Assembly (NCBI RefSeq): GCF_021117365.1 | Contig: NZ_CP088262.1 | Span: 1,364,001 to 1,428,000 of the forward strand | Direction: 5' to 3' | Length of the DNA: 64,000 nt | Source: Nocardioides sp. cx-173 | Lineage (GTDB): Bacteria > Actinomycetota > Actinomycetes > Propionibacteriales > Nocardioidaceae | The notes under the pieces: model-generated | Told to the model about the DNA's origin: nothing | Database searches by the model: none | Seen by the model: only the letters and a program-made list of their open reading frames with translations | Made by a program: the position numbers and the translations under genes | In this document: in pieces, positions 31,858-40,625 of the stretch | Position numbering within the stretch: position 1 is the stretch's first letter | Layout of the letters: every line of letters starts with the position of its first letter

Positions 31858-33258
31858 GTGACCGAGCTGCACGACCTGACCGCCCTCGAGCAGGGGGCGC
31901 TGGTCCGCTCGGGCGCGGTGACGCCCTCCGAGCTGACCGAGCACTACCTCGAACGCGCCGACCGTCTCGACGACGTCGGCGCGTTCGTCACGCTCACCCC
32001 CGACCTCGCGCGCGAGCGGGCGCGCTCGCTCCCGGCACCAGGCGAGGCGGCTGGCCCGCTGTACGGCGTCCCGACCGCCATCAAGGACCTGAACCTGACC
32101 GCGGGGGTGCGCACGACGTTCGGGTCGGCGGCCTTCTCCGACTTCGTGCCGGACATATCCGACGGCGTCACGCTGGGCATGGAGGCCGCGGGACTGGTGA
32201 GCCTGGGCAAGACCACCACGCCGGAGTTCGGGTCGCCCTGCTACACCGAGCCCGAGGGCCGGCCCCCGGCCGTCACGCCGTGGGACCGCACCCGCATGGC
32301 CGGCGGCAGCTCCGGCGGTGCCGCGGCGGCCGTGGCCGCCGGGCTGGTGCCGCTCGCGCAGGGCTCCGACGGAGGTGGCTCCCTCCGGATCCCGGCCTCC
32401 TGCTGCGGCCTGGTCGGCCTCAAGCCTTCCCGTGGGCGGATCTCGGGCTCGCCGAGGTACGGCGACCCCACCGGCCTGACCACCGCCGGCTCGATCGCCC
32501 GCACCGTGCGCGACGCGGCCGCGCTGCTCGACGTGCTCGCCGGCCGTCGTCCGGGTGACCCCTCCTGGGCCCCTGCGCCCTCCACGACCTTCTTGAGCGC
32601 CTGCGACCGCGAGCCGGGGCGCCTGCGGGTCGCGCGCTTCATCACCCCCGTCATCGCCGACATCCCCGTCGACCCCGAGTGCGTCAACGCCTACGAGGAC
32701 GCCTCGAGGCTGCTGGAGTCGCTGGGCCACGACGTCGTCGACATCGCCGTCCCGCTGCCGCACGAAGCCGTGCCGGTCTTCGAGACCTGCTGGGCCGTGC
32801 TGACCGCGCTCTCGGTGGTCCCGCCGGAGCAGGAGCCGGTGCTCCGGCCGCTCACCCGCTGGCTCACCGAGCGCGGGCGGGCTGTGAGCGGGCCGGAGTT
32901 CGGGCTGGCGATCGGAGCGCTGCGCCGCCTCGCCGCGGACGCGCTGGTCGCCCTGGCGCCGTACGACGCGGTGCTGACGCCGACGCTGGCCGCGCCGCCG
33001 CTCCCGGTCGGGGCGCTGCGCGACGACGCGGACCCGGCCGCCGACTTCGAGGCGCAGAAGGCGTTCACGCCCTGGACGTCGGCGTGGAACGTCACCGGCA
33101 TGCCGGCCGTCTCGCTGCCGCTGCACTGGACGGCGGACGGCCTGCCCGTCGGGATCATGCTCGCCGCGCGCCCGGCCGAGGAGGAGCTGCTGCTCTCGCT
33201 GTCCGCGCAGGTCGAGGCCGCCGCGCCCTGGTCGGAGCGGAGGCCTCCGCAGTGGTGA
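31858..33258 (+). CDS. Amidase-signature-family hydrolase
   Basis: The 466-aa protein has the Ser-cisSer-Lys triad of amidase-signature enzymes: Lys76 in PTAIKDLN, Ser151 in MAGGSSGG and nucleophile Ser175 in GSDGGGSLRIPAS. These enzymes hydrolyse amide bonds of widely different substrates (small amides, peptide amides, nylon oligomers, or Glu-tRNA-Gln in GatA). It lacks GatB/GatC neighbours, so GatA is unlikely. The C-terminal SAWNVTGMPAVSLPLHWTADGLPVGIMLAA block is standard. The acetyltransferase gene starts 4 nt after its stop, suggesting co-transcription. Confidence 0.92.
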   Translation: MTELHDLTALEQGALVRSGAVTPSELTEHYLERADRLDDVGAFVTLTPDLARERARSLPAPGEAAGPLYGVPTAIKDLNLTAGVRTTFGSAAFSDFVPDISDGVTLGMEAAGLVSLGKTTTPEFGSPCYTEPEGRPPAVTPWDRTRMAGGSSGGAAAAVAAGLVPLAQGSDGGGSLRIPASCCGLVGLKPSRGRISGSPRYGDPTGLTTAGSIARTVRDAAALLDVLAGRRPGDPSWAPAPSTTFLSACDREPGRLRVARFITPVIADIPVDPECVNAYEDASRLLESLGHDVVDIAVPLPHEAVPVFETCWAVLTALSVVPPEQEPVLRPLTRWLTERGRAVSGPEFGLAIGALRRLAADALVALAPYDAVLTPTLAAPPLPVGALRDDADPAADFEAQKAFTPWTSAWNVTGMPAVSLPLHWTADGLPVGIMLAARPAEEELLLSLSAQVEAAAPWSERRPPQW

Positions 33259-33262
33259 CCCG

Positions 33263-33790
33263 ATGGTGACGCGGCTGGTCATGTGCCACACCGCCGAGAT
33301 GACCCCCGAGGAGCTGCACGCAGTCCGGGCGCTGCTGGACGGGGCGTTCCGGGAGTTCACCGACCAGGACTGGGGCCACACCCTCGGTGGACAGCACGCG
33401 CTCGTCGTCGAGGACGGCGTGGTCGTCGCCCACGGCGCGCTGGTCATGCGCCGCCTGCTCCACGCCGGCCGCTCGCTGCGCACCGGCTACCTCGAGAGCG
33501 TCGCCACCCGCCCGGACCGCACCCGCCGCGGGCACGCGGACCGGGTCATGACCGCGCTGGAGTCGCTCGCTCCGGCGTACGACGTGCTGGCGCTGTCGGC
33601 GTCGGAGGCGGGGGTCCCGCTCTACGAGTCGCGCGGCTGGCAGCTCTGGCGTGGGCCCTCGTCGGTGCTCGCGCCGGACGGCATCACCCGGACGCCAGCG
33701 GACGACAGCTCGATCTACGTGCTCGGCGGGTCCGACCTCGACCTCGACGGCGAGCTCACCTGCGACTGGCGCGACGGGGACCTCTGGTAG
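33263..33790 (+). CDS. Aminoglycoside 2'-N-acetyltransferase-like protein, AAC(2')-I family
   Basis: The 175-aa GNAT protein matches the mycobacterial AAC(2')-Ic pattern along its length: DWGHTLGGQHALVVEDG near residue 33, GYLESVATRPDRTRRG, LSASEAGVPLYESRGWQLWRGPSSVLAP, and the end ELTCDWRDGDLW. AAC(2') enzymes acetylate the 2'-amino group of gentamicin, tobramycin and related aminoglycosides; in mycobacteria they are chromosomal, and a cell-wall or metabolic role has been suggested. Here it is also a chromosomal gene, with no mobile element next to it. It lies 4 nt after the amidase gene. Drug activity is not shown by sequence. Confidence 0.85.
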   Translation: MVTRLVMCHTAEMTPEELHAVRALLDGAFREFTDQDWGHTLGGQHALVVEDGVVVAHGALVMRRLLHAGRSLRTGYLESVATRPDRTRRGHADRVMTALESLAPAYDVLALSASEAGVPLYESRGWQLWRGPSSVLAPDGITRTPADDSSIYVLGGSDLDLDGELTCDWRDGDLW

Positions 33791-33794
33791 CCGG

Positions 33795-34370
33795 TCAGGC
33801 CAGCCGCCGCATCACGACGCGGGGGAACCCGCCCGAGACCGCGTCGGTGTCGGCGACCTTGGTGTAGCCCGCGTCCTCGAACAGCTTGCGGGTGCCGACG
33901 TAGGCCATGGTCAGGTCGACCTTGGCACCCGCGTTGTCCGCGGGGTAGCCCTCCACCACCGGGGCCCCCTGGTCGAAGGCGTACGTCGTGGCGCCCTCGA
34001 TGAGCGAGTGCGCGATGCCCTGACCACGATGGCCGGGACGCACCCGGACGCAGAACAGCGACCAGGCCTCGAGCTCGTCGACGTGCGGGTACTTCCGCGA
34101 CCGGGCGAACGGCAGCTCCGCGCGGGGCGCCACGGCCGCCCATCCGACGACCTCGTCGCCGTCGTAGGCCAGCACGCCCGGCGCCACCTGCCGCCCGCAC
34201 AGCTCCCTGACGTACGCGCCGCGCGCCGGCCCGACCAGCTCGCGGTTGGTCTTGGAGTCGATGCGGTGGCTCAGGCACCAGCACACCGACGAGGTGGGCT
34301 TCTTGGGGCCGAGCATCGTGGCGACGTCGTCGAAGCGGGCGAGGGTGGCGGGCACGATCTCGAAGCTCAC
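33795..34370 (-). CDS. GNAT-family N-acetyltransferase
   Basis: A 191-aa GNAT protein with the acetyl-CoA-binding motif A, CVRVRPGHRGQGIAHSLIEGATTYA, and a C-terminal segment (AYVGTRKLFEDAGYTKVAD) usual for this fold. The N-terminal CWCLSHR block recalls a group of uncharacterised actinobacterial GNATs. The GTG at 34370 is chosen since a TAGCGT -10 box (34378-34383, minus strand) lies exactly 7 nt before it; an in-frame GTG at 34379 is within that box. It converges with the AAC(2')-like gene. The substrate is unknown. Confidence 0.85.
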   Translation of the reverse strand: MSFEIVPATLARFDDVATMLGPKKPTSSVCWCLSHRIDSKTNRELVGPARGAYVRELCGRQVAPGVLAYDGDEVVGWAAVAPRAELPFARSRKYPHVDELEAWSLFCVRVRPGHRGQGIAHSLIEGATTYAFDQGAPVVEGYPADNAGAKVDLTMAYVGTRKLFEDAGYTKVADTDAVSGGFPRVVMRRLA

Positions 34371-34377
34371 GTGCCCC

Positions 34378-34383
34378 ACGCTA
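34378..34383 (-). promoter_or_regulatory. -10 box TAGCGT of a leaderless GNAT gene
   Basis: On the minus strand TAGCGT is followed by GGGGCAC (7 nt) and GTG 34370. Confidence 0.5.
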
Positions 34384-34415
34384 GTACGGCGATCGCGTCC
34401 CGCCGACGGTCGCTG

Positions 34416-35066
34416 CTACCCGCCGTCGATGATCTCGCCGTTGCGGGGCAGGCGCCCGCCGAAGGTGAGGGGGCCAGCGGCGGCGTGGGACACGTCCGAG
34501 CGGTCCATGGCCTGAAGGTGGACATGGGGTTCGGTGCTATTGCCTGAGTTGCCGCACCGCCCGAGGCTCTCGCCCACCCGAACGCTTTGACCACGTTGCA
34601 CCTGGACACTGCCGCGTTGCAGGTGGCAGACCGCGACCACCGGGCCTTCGCGCGTTTCGATCATCACGTGGTTGCCGGCCAGCTCCACCCAACCCGCTGC
34701 CAACCTGCGGCGCTGAGTGATCGCATAGCCGACGGACGGCAGCCCCCTGAACGCCTCGTGATCGGGCGCCGTGTCATGCACGCGGACGACCACGCCCTGG
34801 ACGGGGGCGAGGATGGGGCGCCCGAAGCCCGGAAACCGCTCTGCTGGCTCCGGGCGCAGAAGCGACTCCCACGTGATCGGTGCCGATCGCCCGGCCTCGT
34901 CGACCGGGACGAAGTCGATCGAGTACGCCGTAGCGAGCAGGGTGGTGCCATGACTGGGCACTCGATTCGCGGGGCTGTTCTGGATCAGCCAGCGGCCCTC
35001 GAACGGGTATGCCAGGTCGACTGTCAGCAACTCTCGGCCCCCCAACTCTCCTCCATGACGACCCAT
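34416..35066 (-). CDS. M23-family metallopeptidase-like protein without signal peptide
   Basis: The 216-aa protein carries the LytM/M23 zinc site: SHGTTLLATAYSIDFV supplies the first His (about 39) and Asp (about 50), and GNSGNSTEPHVHLQ supplies the HxH pair near the end. The block APVQGVVVRVHD is the usual beta-strand region. M23 enzymes cut peptide bridges of cell walls, but this protein has no signal peptide or membrane helix, so a cytoplasmic or released role must be considered. AGGAG lies 4 nt before ATG 35066. The insertion between the first His and Asp marks a divergent subgroup. Confidence 0.8.
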   Translation of the reverse strand: MGRHGGELGGRELLTVDLAYPFEGRWLIQNSPANRVPSHGTTLLATAYSIDFVPVDEAGRSAPITWESLLRPEPAERFPGFGRPILAPVQGVVVRVHDTAPDHEAFRGLPSVGYAITQRRRLAAGWVELAGNHVMIETREGPVVAVCHLQRGSVQVQRGQSVRVGESLGRCGNSGNSTEPHVHLQAMDRSDVSHAAAGPLTFGGRLPRNGEIIDGG

Positions 35067-35150
35067 TCTGCTCCTGCCGGGTACGACGCAGGTGGTCTGG
35101 AGTATTAGCCGACTCGCGTTGGAAGGAGGCAGGACGCGCGTCGACTTCCC

Positions 35151-35408
35151 TCAGGGTCGCGACGAGTGCCGAGGCACGGCCCGGTACTCGGTGGCCGGAC
35201 CGCCGGTGATGGGGTTCGTCCATTTTGCGCTGTCGCGGGTTTCGTACCGCCCGCGCTCGCGTCCCTCTCTGAACGCGACGCTTAGGGTCGACCGGTCGTA
35301 GCCCAGCCGCTTGGCGGCGGCGCCGGGCGTGACGAACTCGTCCAGCTTGCGCATGTGGCGGTAGATGAGCTCCACGTTGTCCTCGGCGACCATGGCACGA
35401 GGATGCAT
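35151..35408 (-). CDS. Small putative DNA-binding protein
   Basis: This 85-aa product has one likely helix-turn-helix: FVTPGAAAKRLGYDRSTLSVAFREGRERGRYE, which resembles helix-turn-helix segments in which a serine/threonine-rich turn precedes the recognition helix. The C-terminal 30 residues are basic. The start is uncertain (ATG at 35408 or 35393); no ribosome binding site supports either, and the open frame runs to 35486. It could be a regulator of the M23 gene downstream on the same strand, or a remnant of a larger protein. Confidence 0.5.
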   Translation of the reverse strand: MHPRAMVAEDNVELIYRHMRKLDEFVTPGAAAKRLGYDRSTLSVAFREGRERGRYETRDSAKWTNPITGGPATEYRAVPRHSSRP

Positions 35409-35602
35409 CAGGCCGCCGACACGTGCCCAGGACCCCCTCCGGCGATGCCTCCGACTGCACGCCGCTCGAAGGTCCTCGGCCCGCAAGCGACGATATGACT
35501 GTGGGGATCGCGAACGCAGCCTGGAGGTGCTGGGCTGTGGTTGGTGACCGCGAGGTGGAACGCGCGACGGTATGTGGCTGTTGAGCTGCGAGCCCGGTCC
35601 CG

Positions 35603-35646
35603 TTTCGGTGGTTGAGGTGCGAGCGAAGCGAGCCTCGAAACCACCT
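35603..35646. repeat. Interspersed palindromic repeat (single copy)
   Basis: TTTCGGTGGTTGAGGTGCGA followed by GCGAAGCGAGCCTCGAAACC is an imperfect hairpin of about 40 nt. The first arm matches the first arm of the tandem repeat units at 47.7-48.5 kb. Both places lie just upstream of a DUF222-HNH gene. Confidence 0.65.
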
Positions 35647-35757
35647 CGCCGTCACGCTCCTGCCGTCCGGGAGGCCAGGTTCTGTCCACAGCAACCCTTT
35701 GCATCGCCGTCCTCCCCCGCCCGGGTCGAGCTCGGCGAGGATGTCGGCGGGCAGACG

Positions 35758-35763
35758 TAATAT
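35758..35763 (+). promoter_or_regulatory. -10 box TAATAT of a leaderless DUF222-HNH gene
   Basis: TAATAT is followed by CGATCAC (7 nt) and ATG 35771, with no ribosome binding site. Confidence 0.6.
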
Positions 35764-35770
35764 CGATCAC

Positions 35771-37072
35771 ATGTTCGAGCCGTTGATCACCCAGCTCCGG
35801 GAGGCGCAGACCGCCCTCGCGGAGATTCCGGGCGACCTCTCAGACGCCGAGCTGATCGAGGTGCTCCGCGCGGCGGAGGGGCTGAAGTCCGCCGCGTCCG
35901 CGGCGCAGGCCGCGGCCGCGGTGCGCCTCGAAGTGTCCCAGCGTGCGGCCCAGGTCGCAGCCGGCGTCCCCCCTCGGCGGGTGGGGGAGGGCATCGCGGA
36001 GCAGATCGGGCTGGCGCGGCGCGAGTCGGCCAACAAGGGTGCCCGGTTGCTCGGTCTGGCTAAGGCCCTCGAGGAGATGCCGCACACCCGTGCGCTGATG
36101 CGTGCGGGTTGGCTCAACGAGTGGCGCGCCACGATCCTGGTCCGCGAGACCGCCTGCCTGTCCCTGGCCGATCGTCGTGTGGTCGATGAGCGCCTGTGCG
36201 CCGGGGCCCAGGCGGCGGCGACGATGAGCGACCTCGGCCTGGAGCGCGCGACCAAGGCGCTCGCGGCCGAGTTGGACCCTGCTGCGGTCGTTCAGCGTGC
36301 CCGGCGCGCCGAGTCCGAGCGCCACGTCTCGATCCGGCCCGCACCGGACACGATGGCCTGGGTCACCGCGCTGCTTCCGGTCAAGGAGGCGGTGCGCGTC
36401 TACGCCACGATCCTGACCGCGGCCCACGCTGCCCGGGCTCGGGGGGATGGGCGGAGCCGGGGTCAGGTCATGGCCGACACCCTGGTCGAGCGGGTCACCG
36501 GCGCCCCCGCCACGCAGACCCCCACGGTCGAGGTCAAGGTCGTGATGAGCGACCGGTCCCTGTTCGGGACATCGGCCGAGGCGGCACACCTGGCCGGCTA
36601 CGGCCCGGTGCCCGCCGCCTGGGCGCGGGACCTGGTCGCCGACGCCGCCCGCGAAGCGCGGGCCTTCATCCGTCGCCTCTACCTCGCCCCCACCGGTGGG
36701 GAGCTGGTCGCGATGGACTCCCGCGCCCGCTTCGCTCCCGCCGGCCTGGCCGAGTTCGTGGTCACCCGGGACCAGGGCCTGTGCCGTACCCCGTGGTGTG
36801 GTGCCCCGATCCGCGAGATCGACCACGTCATCGCGTGGGACGACGGTGGTCCGACGACCGCGGCCAACACCCAGGGGCTGTGCCAGCGTTGCAACCTCGC
36901 CAAGCAGGCCCCCGGCTGGAGCGCCACCCCCACCGCCGCCCCGGACGGGCGGCACACCGTGGAGACCACCACCCCCACCGGTCACCGACACCGCTCCCGC
37001 GCCCCCGACCCACCCGGCGCCGCCTCGGTCACCACCTCACCCGGGCGACCCGGGTACGAACTCACCGCTTGA
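35771..37072 (+). CDS. DUF222 and HNH-nuclease-domain protein (13E12 type), copy 1
   Basis: The 433-aa protein has an N-terminal helical DUF222 region (residues 1-300) and a C-terminal HNH site, CRTPWCGAPIREIDHVIAWDDGGPTTAANTQGLCQRCN, with the DH pair, the Asn and two CxxC zinc pairs. A disordered Thr/Pro tail follows. Such proteins occur in many copies in actinobacterial genomes and are related to the REP13E12 repeats of mycobacteria. Their role is unknown; nuclease activity tied to mobility or defence is suspected. The start is set by the TAATAT box. A diverged second copy lies at 48551-49777. Confidence 0.88.
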   Translation: MFEPLITQLREAQTALAEIPGDLSDAELIEVLRAAEGLKSAASAAQAAAAVRLEVSQRAAQVAAGVPPRRVGEGIAEQIGLARRESANKGARLLGLAKALEEMPHTRALMRAGWLNEWRATILVRETACLSLADRRVVDERLCAGAQAAATMSDLGLERATKALAAELDPAAVVQRARRAESERHVSIRPAPDTMAWVTALLPVKEAVRVYATILTAAHAARARGDGRSRGQVMADTLVERVTGAPATQTPTVEVKVVMSDRSLFGTSAEAAHLAGYGPVPAAWARDLVADAAREARAFIRRLYLAPTGGELVAMDSRARFAPAGLAEFVVTRDQGLCRTPWCGAPIREIDHVIAWDDGGPTTAANTQGLCQRCNLAKQAPGWSATPTAAPDGRHTVETTTPTGHRHRSRAPDPPGAASVTTSPGRPGYELTA

Positions 37073-37326
37073 TGCCACGGTCCTTGGAGACCGGTCTTGT
37101 CGACCCGCAACCGCGTCGTGCCATCAGCGGCGGAAGACGCATCCGCCGATCGTGTCGAACCCCCGATGATCCTCGCGAGCGACGGCCAGGCCCGATGGCT
37201 GGCGCGCGACATCAAGTCAGCGCGATGGGCCGCCCCGGTACCCCGGGACCGTGACACCGGGCGCGCTTGGTCGTCATGCCTCGAGAAGCAGTGGGCCCGC
37301 GTCAGAGGCGAAGCACGATCACCCCC

Positions 37327-37803
37327 TTAGCCCTCAGGGGCCCGCGCGGTTCCGAACCACATGTCCGCTGCCGCTTGTAAGCCGTCATCGGGCGGATCAA
37401 GCAGCACACGGAAGAACTTCCAGGAGTACCCGTACGGGTCCTCGACCTCCACGTAACGCTCGCCCCAGGGAGCAGATTCAGGTCCCGCCGTGATCACGCA
37501 TCCTGCGACCTCGCAGCGTCGGGCCATCTCATCGACGTCATCCACCTCGACGCCGATGACCACGCCGAGACCCCGAGGGCCGGCCTTCGTGAGCCGCTCG
37601 CGCTCAGTTTCGGGGAACGGGATCCCCTCTAACGCGTCGACGAGCAGCTGCAACGGTCCCCGTCGCAGGATCGCCATCAGCACGAGACCGCTTGGATCCG
37701 GGACTGTCCCTGTCTGAACGAAGCCAAGCTCTTCGTACAGGGCTGCAGCGCCGGACACATCATGGACCCTTAGCGCCACGCGCACCGGAGGTTCGTCGCT
37801 CAC
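37327..37803 (-). CDS. VOC-superfamily (glyoxalase/bleomycin-resistance-like) protein
   Basis: A 158-aa protein with two beta-alpha-beta-beta-beta units typical of the vicinal oxygen chelate fold: VALRVHDVSGAAALYEELGFVQTG and VVIGVEVDDVDEMARRCEVAGCVI, ending in WGERYVEVEDPYGYSWKFF, which carries the usual metal-binding Glu. Enzyme activity cannot be told from binding activity. The GTG start follows a TACGGT box by 6 nt (37810-37815, minus strand). Neighbouring genes are unrelated. Confidence 0.85.
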   Translation of the reverse strand: MSDEPPVRVALRVHDVSGAAALYEELGFVQTGTVPDPSGLVLMAILRRGPLQLLVDALEGIPFPETERERLTKAGPRGLGVVIGVEVDDVDEMARRCEVAGCVITAGPESAPWGERYVEVEDPYGYSWKFFRVLLDPPDDGLQAAADMWFGTARAPEG

Positions 37804-38157
37804 CCACCGACCGTAGCGTGGTGGTCGTGACGCACGGTTGGTCTTCGACCGCTTGCGCTGGTGCGGCCAGTGTCCTCGTTGAACGGCGGCCGGCTCGTAC
37901 GACGTCCTGACGTTGGAAAGCGACTCTCAGTAGGTCTGTGCGTCCGTCTCGCGGTGGTAGGACGCATCTCGGAGCGCGCACGATCAACGGCTGCCAGATA
38001 CGGGTGTGCGTAGCCGCCCCTCAACGCGGCAACGCGGGCGCACGGCGCGTCGCACGGAGGCCGCACAACAGCCGGGTCTGCTGCACGCACTGGTGAGACG
38101 TCAACCTGTCGCCAGTTCGTGCAGCAGACCCGACCGCCATCGGTCGCCGAGGGCCGA
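37804..38157. other. Intergenic region with a large hairpin
   Basis: Between the VOC gene and the PIN-like gene no coding frame has a ribosome binding site or family pattern. The first 12 bases are the VOC promoter. The only strong structure is the long inverted repeat at 38073-38132. From here to about 40.4 kb the sequence looks more AT-rich than its surroundings by eye. Confidence 0.5.
38073..38132. repeat. Long imperfect hairpin (21-nt arms)
   Basis: CGGGTCTGCTGCACG (38073-38087) pairs perfectly with 38118-38132, and after one mismatch ACTGG (38089-38093) pairs with CCAGT (38112-38116), closing an 18-nt loop. It lies 25 nt beyond the stop of the PIN-like gene. It could be a terminator without a T-run or the folded recombination site of a mobile cassette. 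Confidence 0.65.
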
Positions 38158-39406
38158 CTAGCTCGTCTCGCCCCTGCTGCTTCGCTCGGTGTCAGTCGTC
38201 AGCCCGTCAGCATGGAGCGCCTCGACGAGGGTCTGGAGGTTCGAAAAGACGTTGATCTTCATCCCGAGCCTCCGCTGGATCTGTTGGAGATGGGTCGCAG
38301 TCTTGGTCTCAGCGACGACGTAGTCGCAGTAAGCCGCAGCGCACGAGAGATAGAGCATGTCGACCAAGTCGTTGGACTGCCACTTCGTCGACTGATCTAC
38401 GAACCGTGTTGCGAACAGCTCGCTGAGGAGAGCCGTCATTCGGCCCTCTCGCAGGAGTTTCTTCAGCTCCTTGTCGGAGAACGTCGGGAAGTCGATGGTC
38501 CCGAAGACCTTGGACAGCGCTTGTCGATACGTCCCAATGTTCTCGTTCCAGAACCGTCGACGCGCCAGAGCCCGCCGCTGGTCCTTCTGCAGTTTCAGCG
38601 TCTTAAACTGGTCGGTGATCCGCTCATGGATGCTTACCCAGACCGCAATAGATTCTCGTTGTTCCGCTTCAGGGTCGATTAACTCCTGGACCATCACGCC
38701 TGCTGCGCTGAGCATCGAGATGAACAGCGCCGTGTTCGCTTCGGGTCGCGGACCCAAGCCCATCGTGTCGGTGTCCTGCATCCACGCGTTGGGTTCGGTC
38801 GTGACCACGGGCCGACCAGTGTCGATGTACTTGTCAGGCAGCCGCCTGGCGAGAGCCTCAATCGCTTCCTGCTCGAACACCTTCCACGGATGCCGCATCT
38901 GCCACCCGGCGGAGAAGCTCGCGATCGTGACGCCCACCTCGTAGCGACGGTCCCCACTCAACCCTGAAGTCTCTAGCAAATGGGCCGCGGACAAGGGCAA
39001 GATCACGCCATCGTCGGAGGCGAAACGCACGATCTCCTGTGCCGCGTACATCTCTTCGCTGGTCCGAACTCGCTCAGGAACGAGCACAGCCCTAGCGAGC
39101 TCGCTCCATTTGTTCTGGTCCAAGTAGACGGTCGGACGATGCGGCCTCACCTCTTTCTGGCTAGCCGCGTTGTAGCCCATCGTTTGAATCGTGTGGTGAC
39201 GGCGGGTGACGGTGGTGATCCAGAACTTCTCCCAGTCAAAGATCGAGTGGGCGATGTCTGGAAGAGCGACGAACGCGTCGTCACCGAGTGGCCCGGTGAG
39301 GTTCTCGCCCTCTTGAGGGACAATGGTGACCTGCCGTTTCTCATGATCAATGGGCCCAGAACTTGTACTTTTCGGCTGAGATAATGAAGACGTCGCTATC
39401 GGCCAT
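38158..39406 (-). CDS. PIN-like domain protein with probable 5' frame disruption
   Basis: The main open frame shows a PIN-like pattern: PTVYLDQNKWSELARA (first Asp), ILPLSAAHLLETSG (Glu) and, near the end, NDLVDMLYLSCAAAYCDYVV (two or three Asp). It shares all three blocks with the gene at 39508-40424, in the same order. The best start is ATG 39406, because a TACTGT -10 box (39413-39418) lies 6 nt before it. That frame reads MADSDVFIISAEKYKFWAH and then meets TGA at 39347. Removing one base from GGGCCC at 39352-39357 would join it to the main frame as a 415-aa protein. If no error exists, the start is elsewhere (in-frame ATG at 39435 or 39516). Confidence 0.6.
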
Positions 39407-39507
39407 GCCGCAACAGTACGAGCCGGCGCCGACATCCGCGTCCGCTCAGTACCGTGGCAGCGAAAACCGGGTAGGTCGACGTCGGTGGTGCGAGAGAGGA
39501 TCGAGGG

Positions 39508-40424
39508 ATGTCTCATGACCGGGTGGCCCGCATTCCCCTGGTGTGGCCCACCACCCTGGTGCGGCCTACGCGAGCGAAGGTCGTGTACTTAGATCTCAAC
39601 CATTTCATCAACCTCGCGAAGTACGCGCACGGTCACCACGCGTTCCGCCACTACGCCGGACTCATGTCTGCGGTGCTGCGCGCCCAAGCGGATGGACGGA
39701 CAGTGTTCCCCCTCTCGACGGTCCACTACGTCGAGATGGCTGGCATTCCAGATCTGGGTCGACGCGGCGACGGCGCCGAGGTGATGGAGACGGTCACAGA
39801 CGCGGCCCGCAACGCGGCTCTTGATCCCGTCGAGTTCGACCGACGTTTCGCCAGGCCGAGCGCGATCTCGACCGCGCAGCTCTCAGCGGCGTTTTGGCTG
39901 CCGAATACGGCTCCCAGCCTCTAGCGCTCTCGAATGCCACAGCCGACCTTGCATCAGCGACGCGAAGCAGACTGGACTTCGAGACGGACTTCATCGAAAT
40001 CCTTCAAAACCCTCAGCACCGCCAGTTCCGGACAGAACGTCTGCGTGATGCAGTCAGTGCCCGCGAACTGACGCACGAGTGGCTCGACGCATTCAATGCT
40101 GAACTCCACAGCGTCGGCGCATCAATGGAGGACGTCATGGGTGGTGGCCGCGAGAGCGCTCTCGCGTTCGCCGAATCGATGCCGTCAACACGCGTGACGA
40201 TCTCGATGAAGTGCTCGTACCACCGCAACCCGCAACGCTCGTGGTCAATGAACGACGTCCACGACATCGACGCAGCGAGCGCCGCGGTCGCGTACTGCGA
40301 CGCCGTTCTTACCGATAAACACGTCTGGAACGCCGTTACGACCGCGCGGGAACTCCAACCAATGCAGACGTTCATGCCACGCAAACCCGAACAGCTCGGG
40401 GAGTGGTTGGATCAGATCCCTTAG
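39508..40424 (+). pseudogene. PIN-like domain gene, frameshifted homologue of the divergent neighbour
   Basis: ATG 39508 follows GAGGA with 7-nt spacing. The first frame gives KVVYLDLNHFINLAKYA and VFPLSTVHYVEMAG, then stops at 39924. The second half is in another frame that begins before 39870: DLDRAALSGVLAAEYG and, at the end, NDVHDIDAASAAVAYCDAVLTD. Adding one base in GCCAGGCC near 39850-39857 restores one protein of 305 aa. The three acidic blocks match those of the divergent gene, so both belong to one PIN-like family. It is either a recently broken gene or affected by a sequence error. Confidence 0.65.
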
Positions 40425-40625
40425 CGGAGCCGTGCTTGATCGGATAGGAGAATCAGAACTGGCGGGTCCCCTCTGGGTGAGCCCGATGACGCTGGCCCAC
40501 GTCCATCTGGCGCTGCGCACCTGCGTCTTTGTGGGGCGGGATGCCCTAGCGCTTAGGCCGACCGGCTCTCGGCACGAGCGGTCGGTCGGTGCACGAGCGG
40601 CCCGGCCCGGGCGTCCTGCGGGCGC

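Larger units (their letters stand above)
35409..35770. other. Intergenic region with one palindromic repeat copy
   Basis: This stretch separates the small DNA-binding gene from the DUF222-HNH gene. Apart from the promoter at its end and the palindromic repeat at 35603-35646, no gene or clear structure is seen. Open frames across it lack ribosome binding sites and show no protein-family pattern. Confidence 0.5.

Noticed and set aside
31858-33258. GatA subunit of the tRNA amidotransferase
   Set aside because: The triad is present, but gatB and gatC are not adjacent and the sequence fits general amidases.
37097-37330. Short open frame after the first DUF222-HNH gene
   Set aside because: No binding site or family pattern. 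The 254-nt gap shows nothing else of note.
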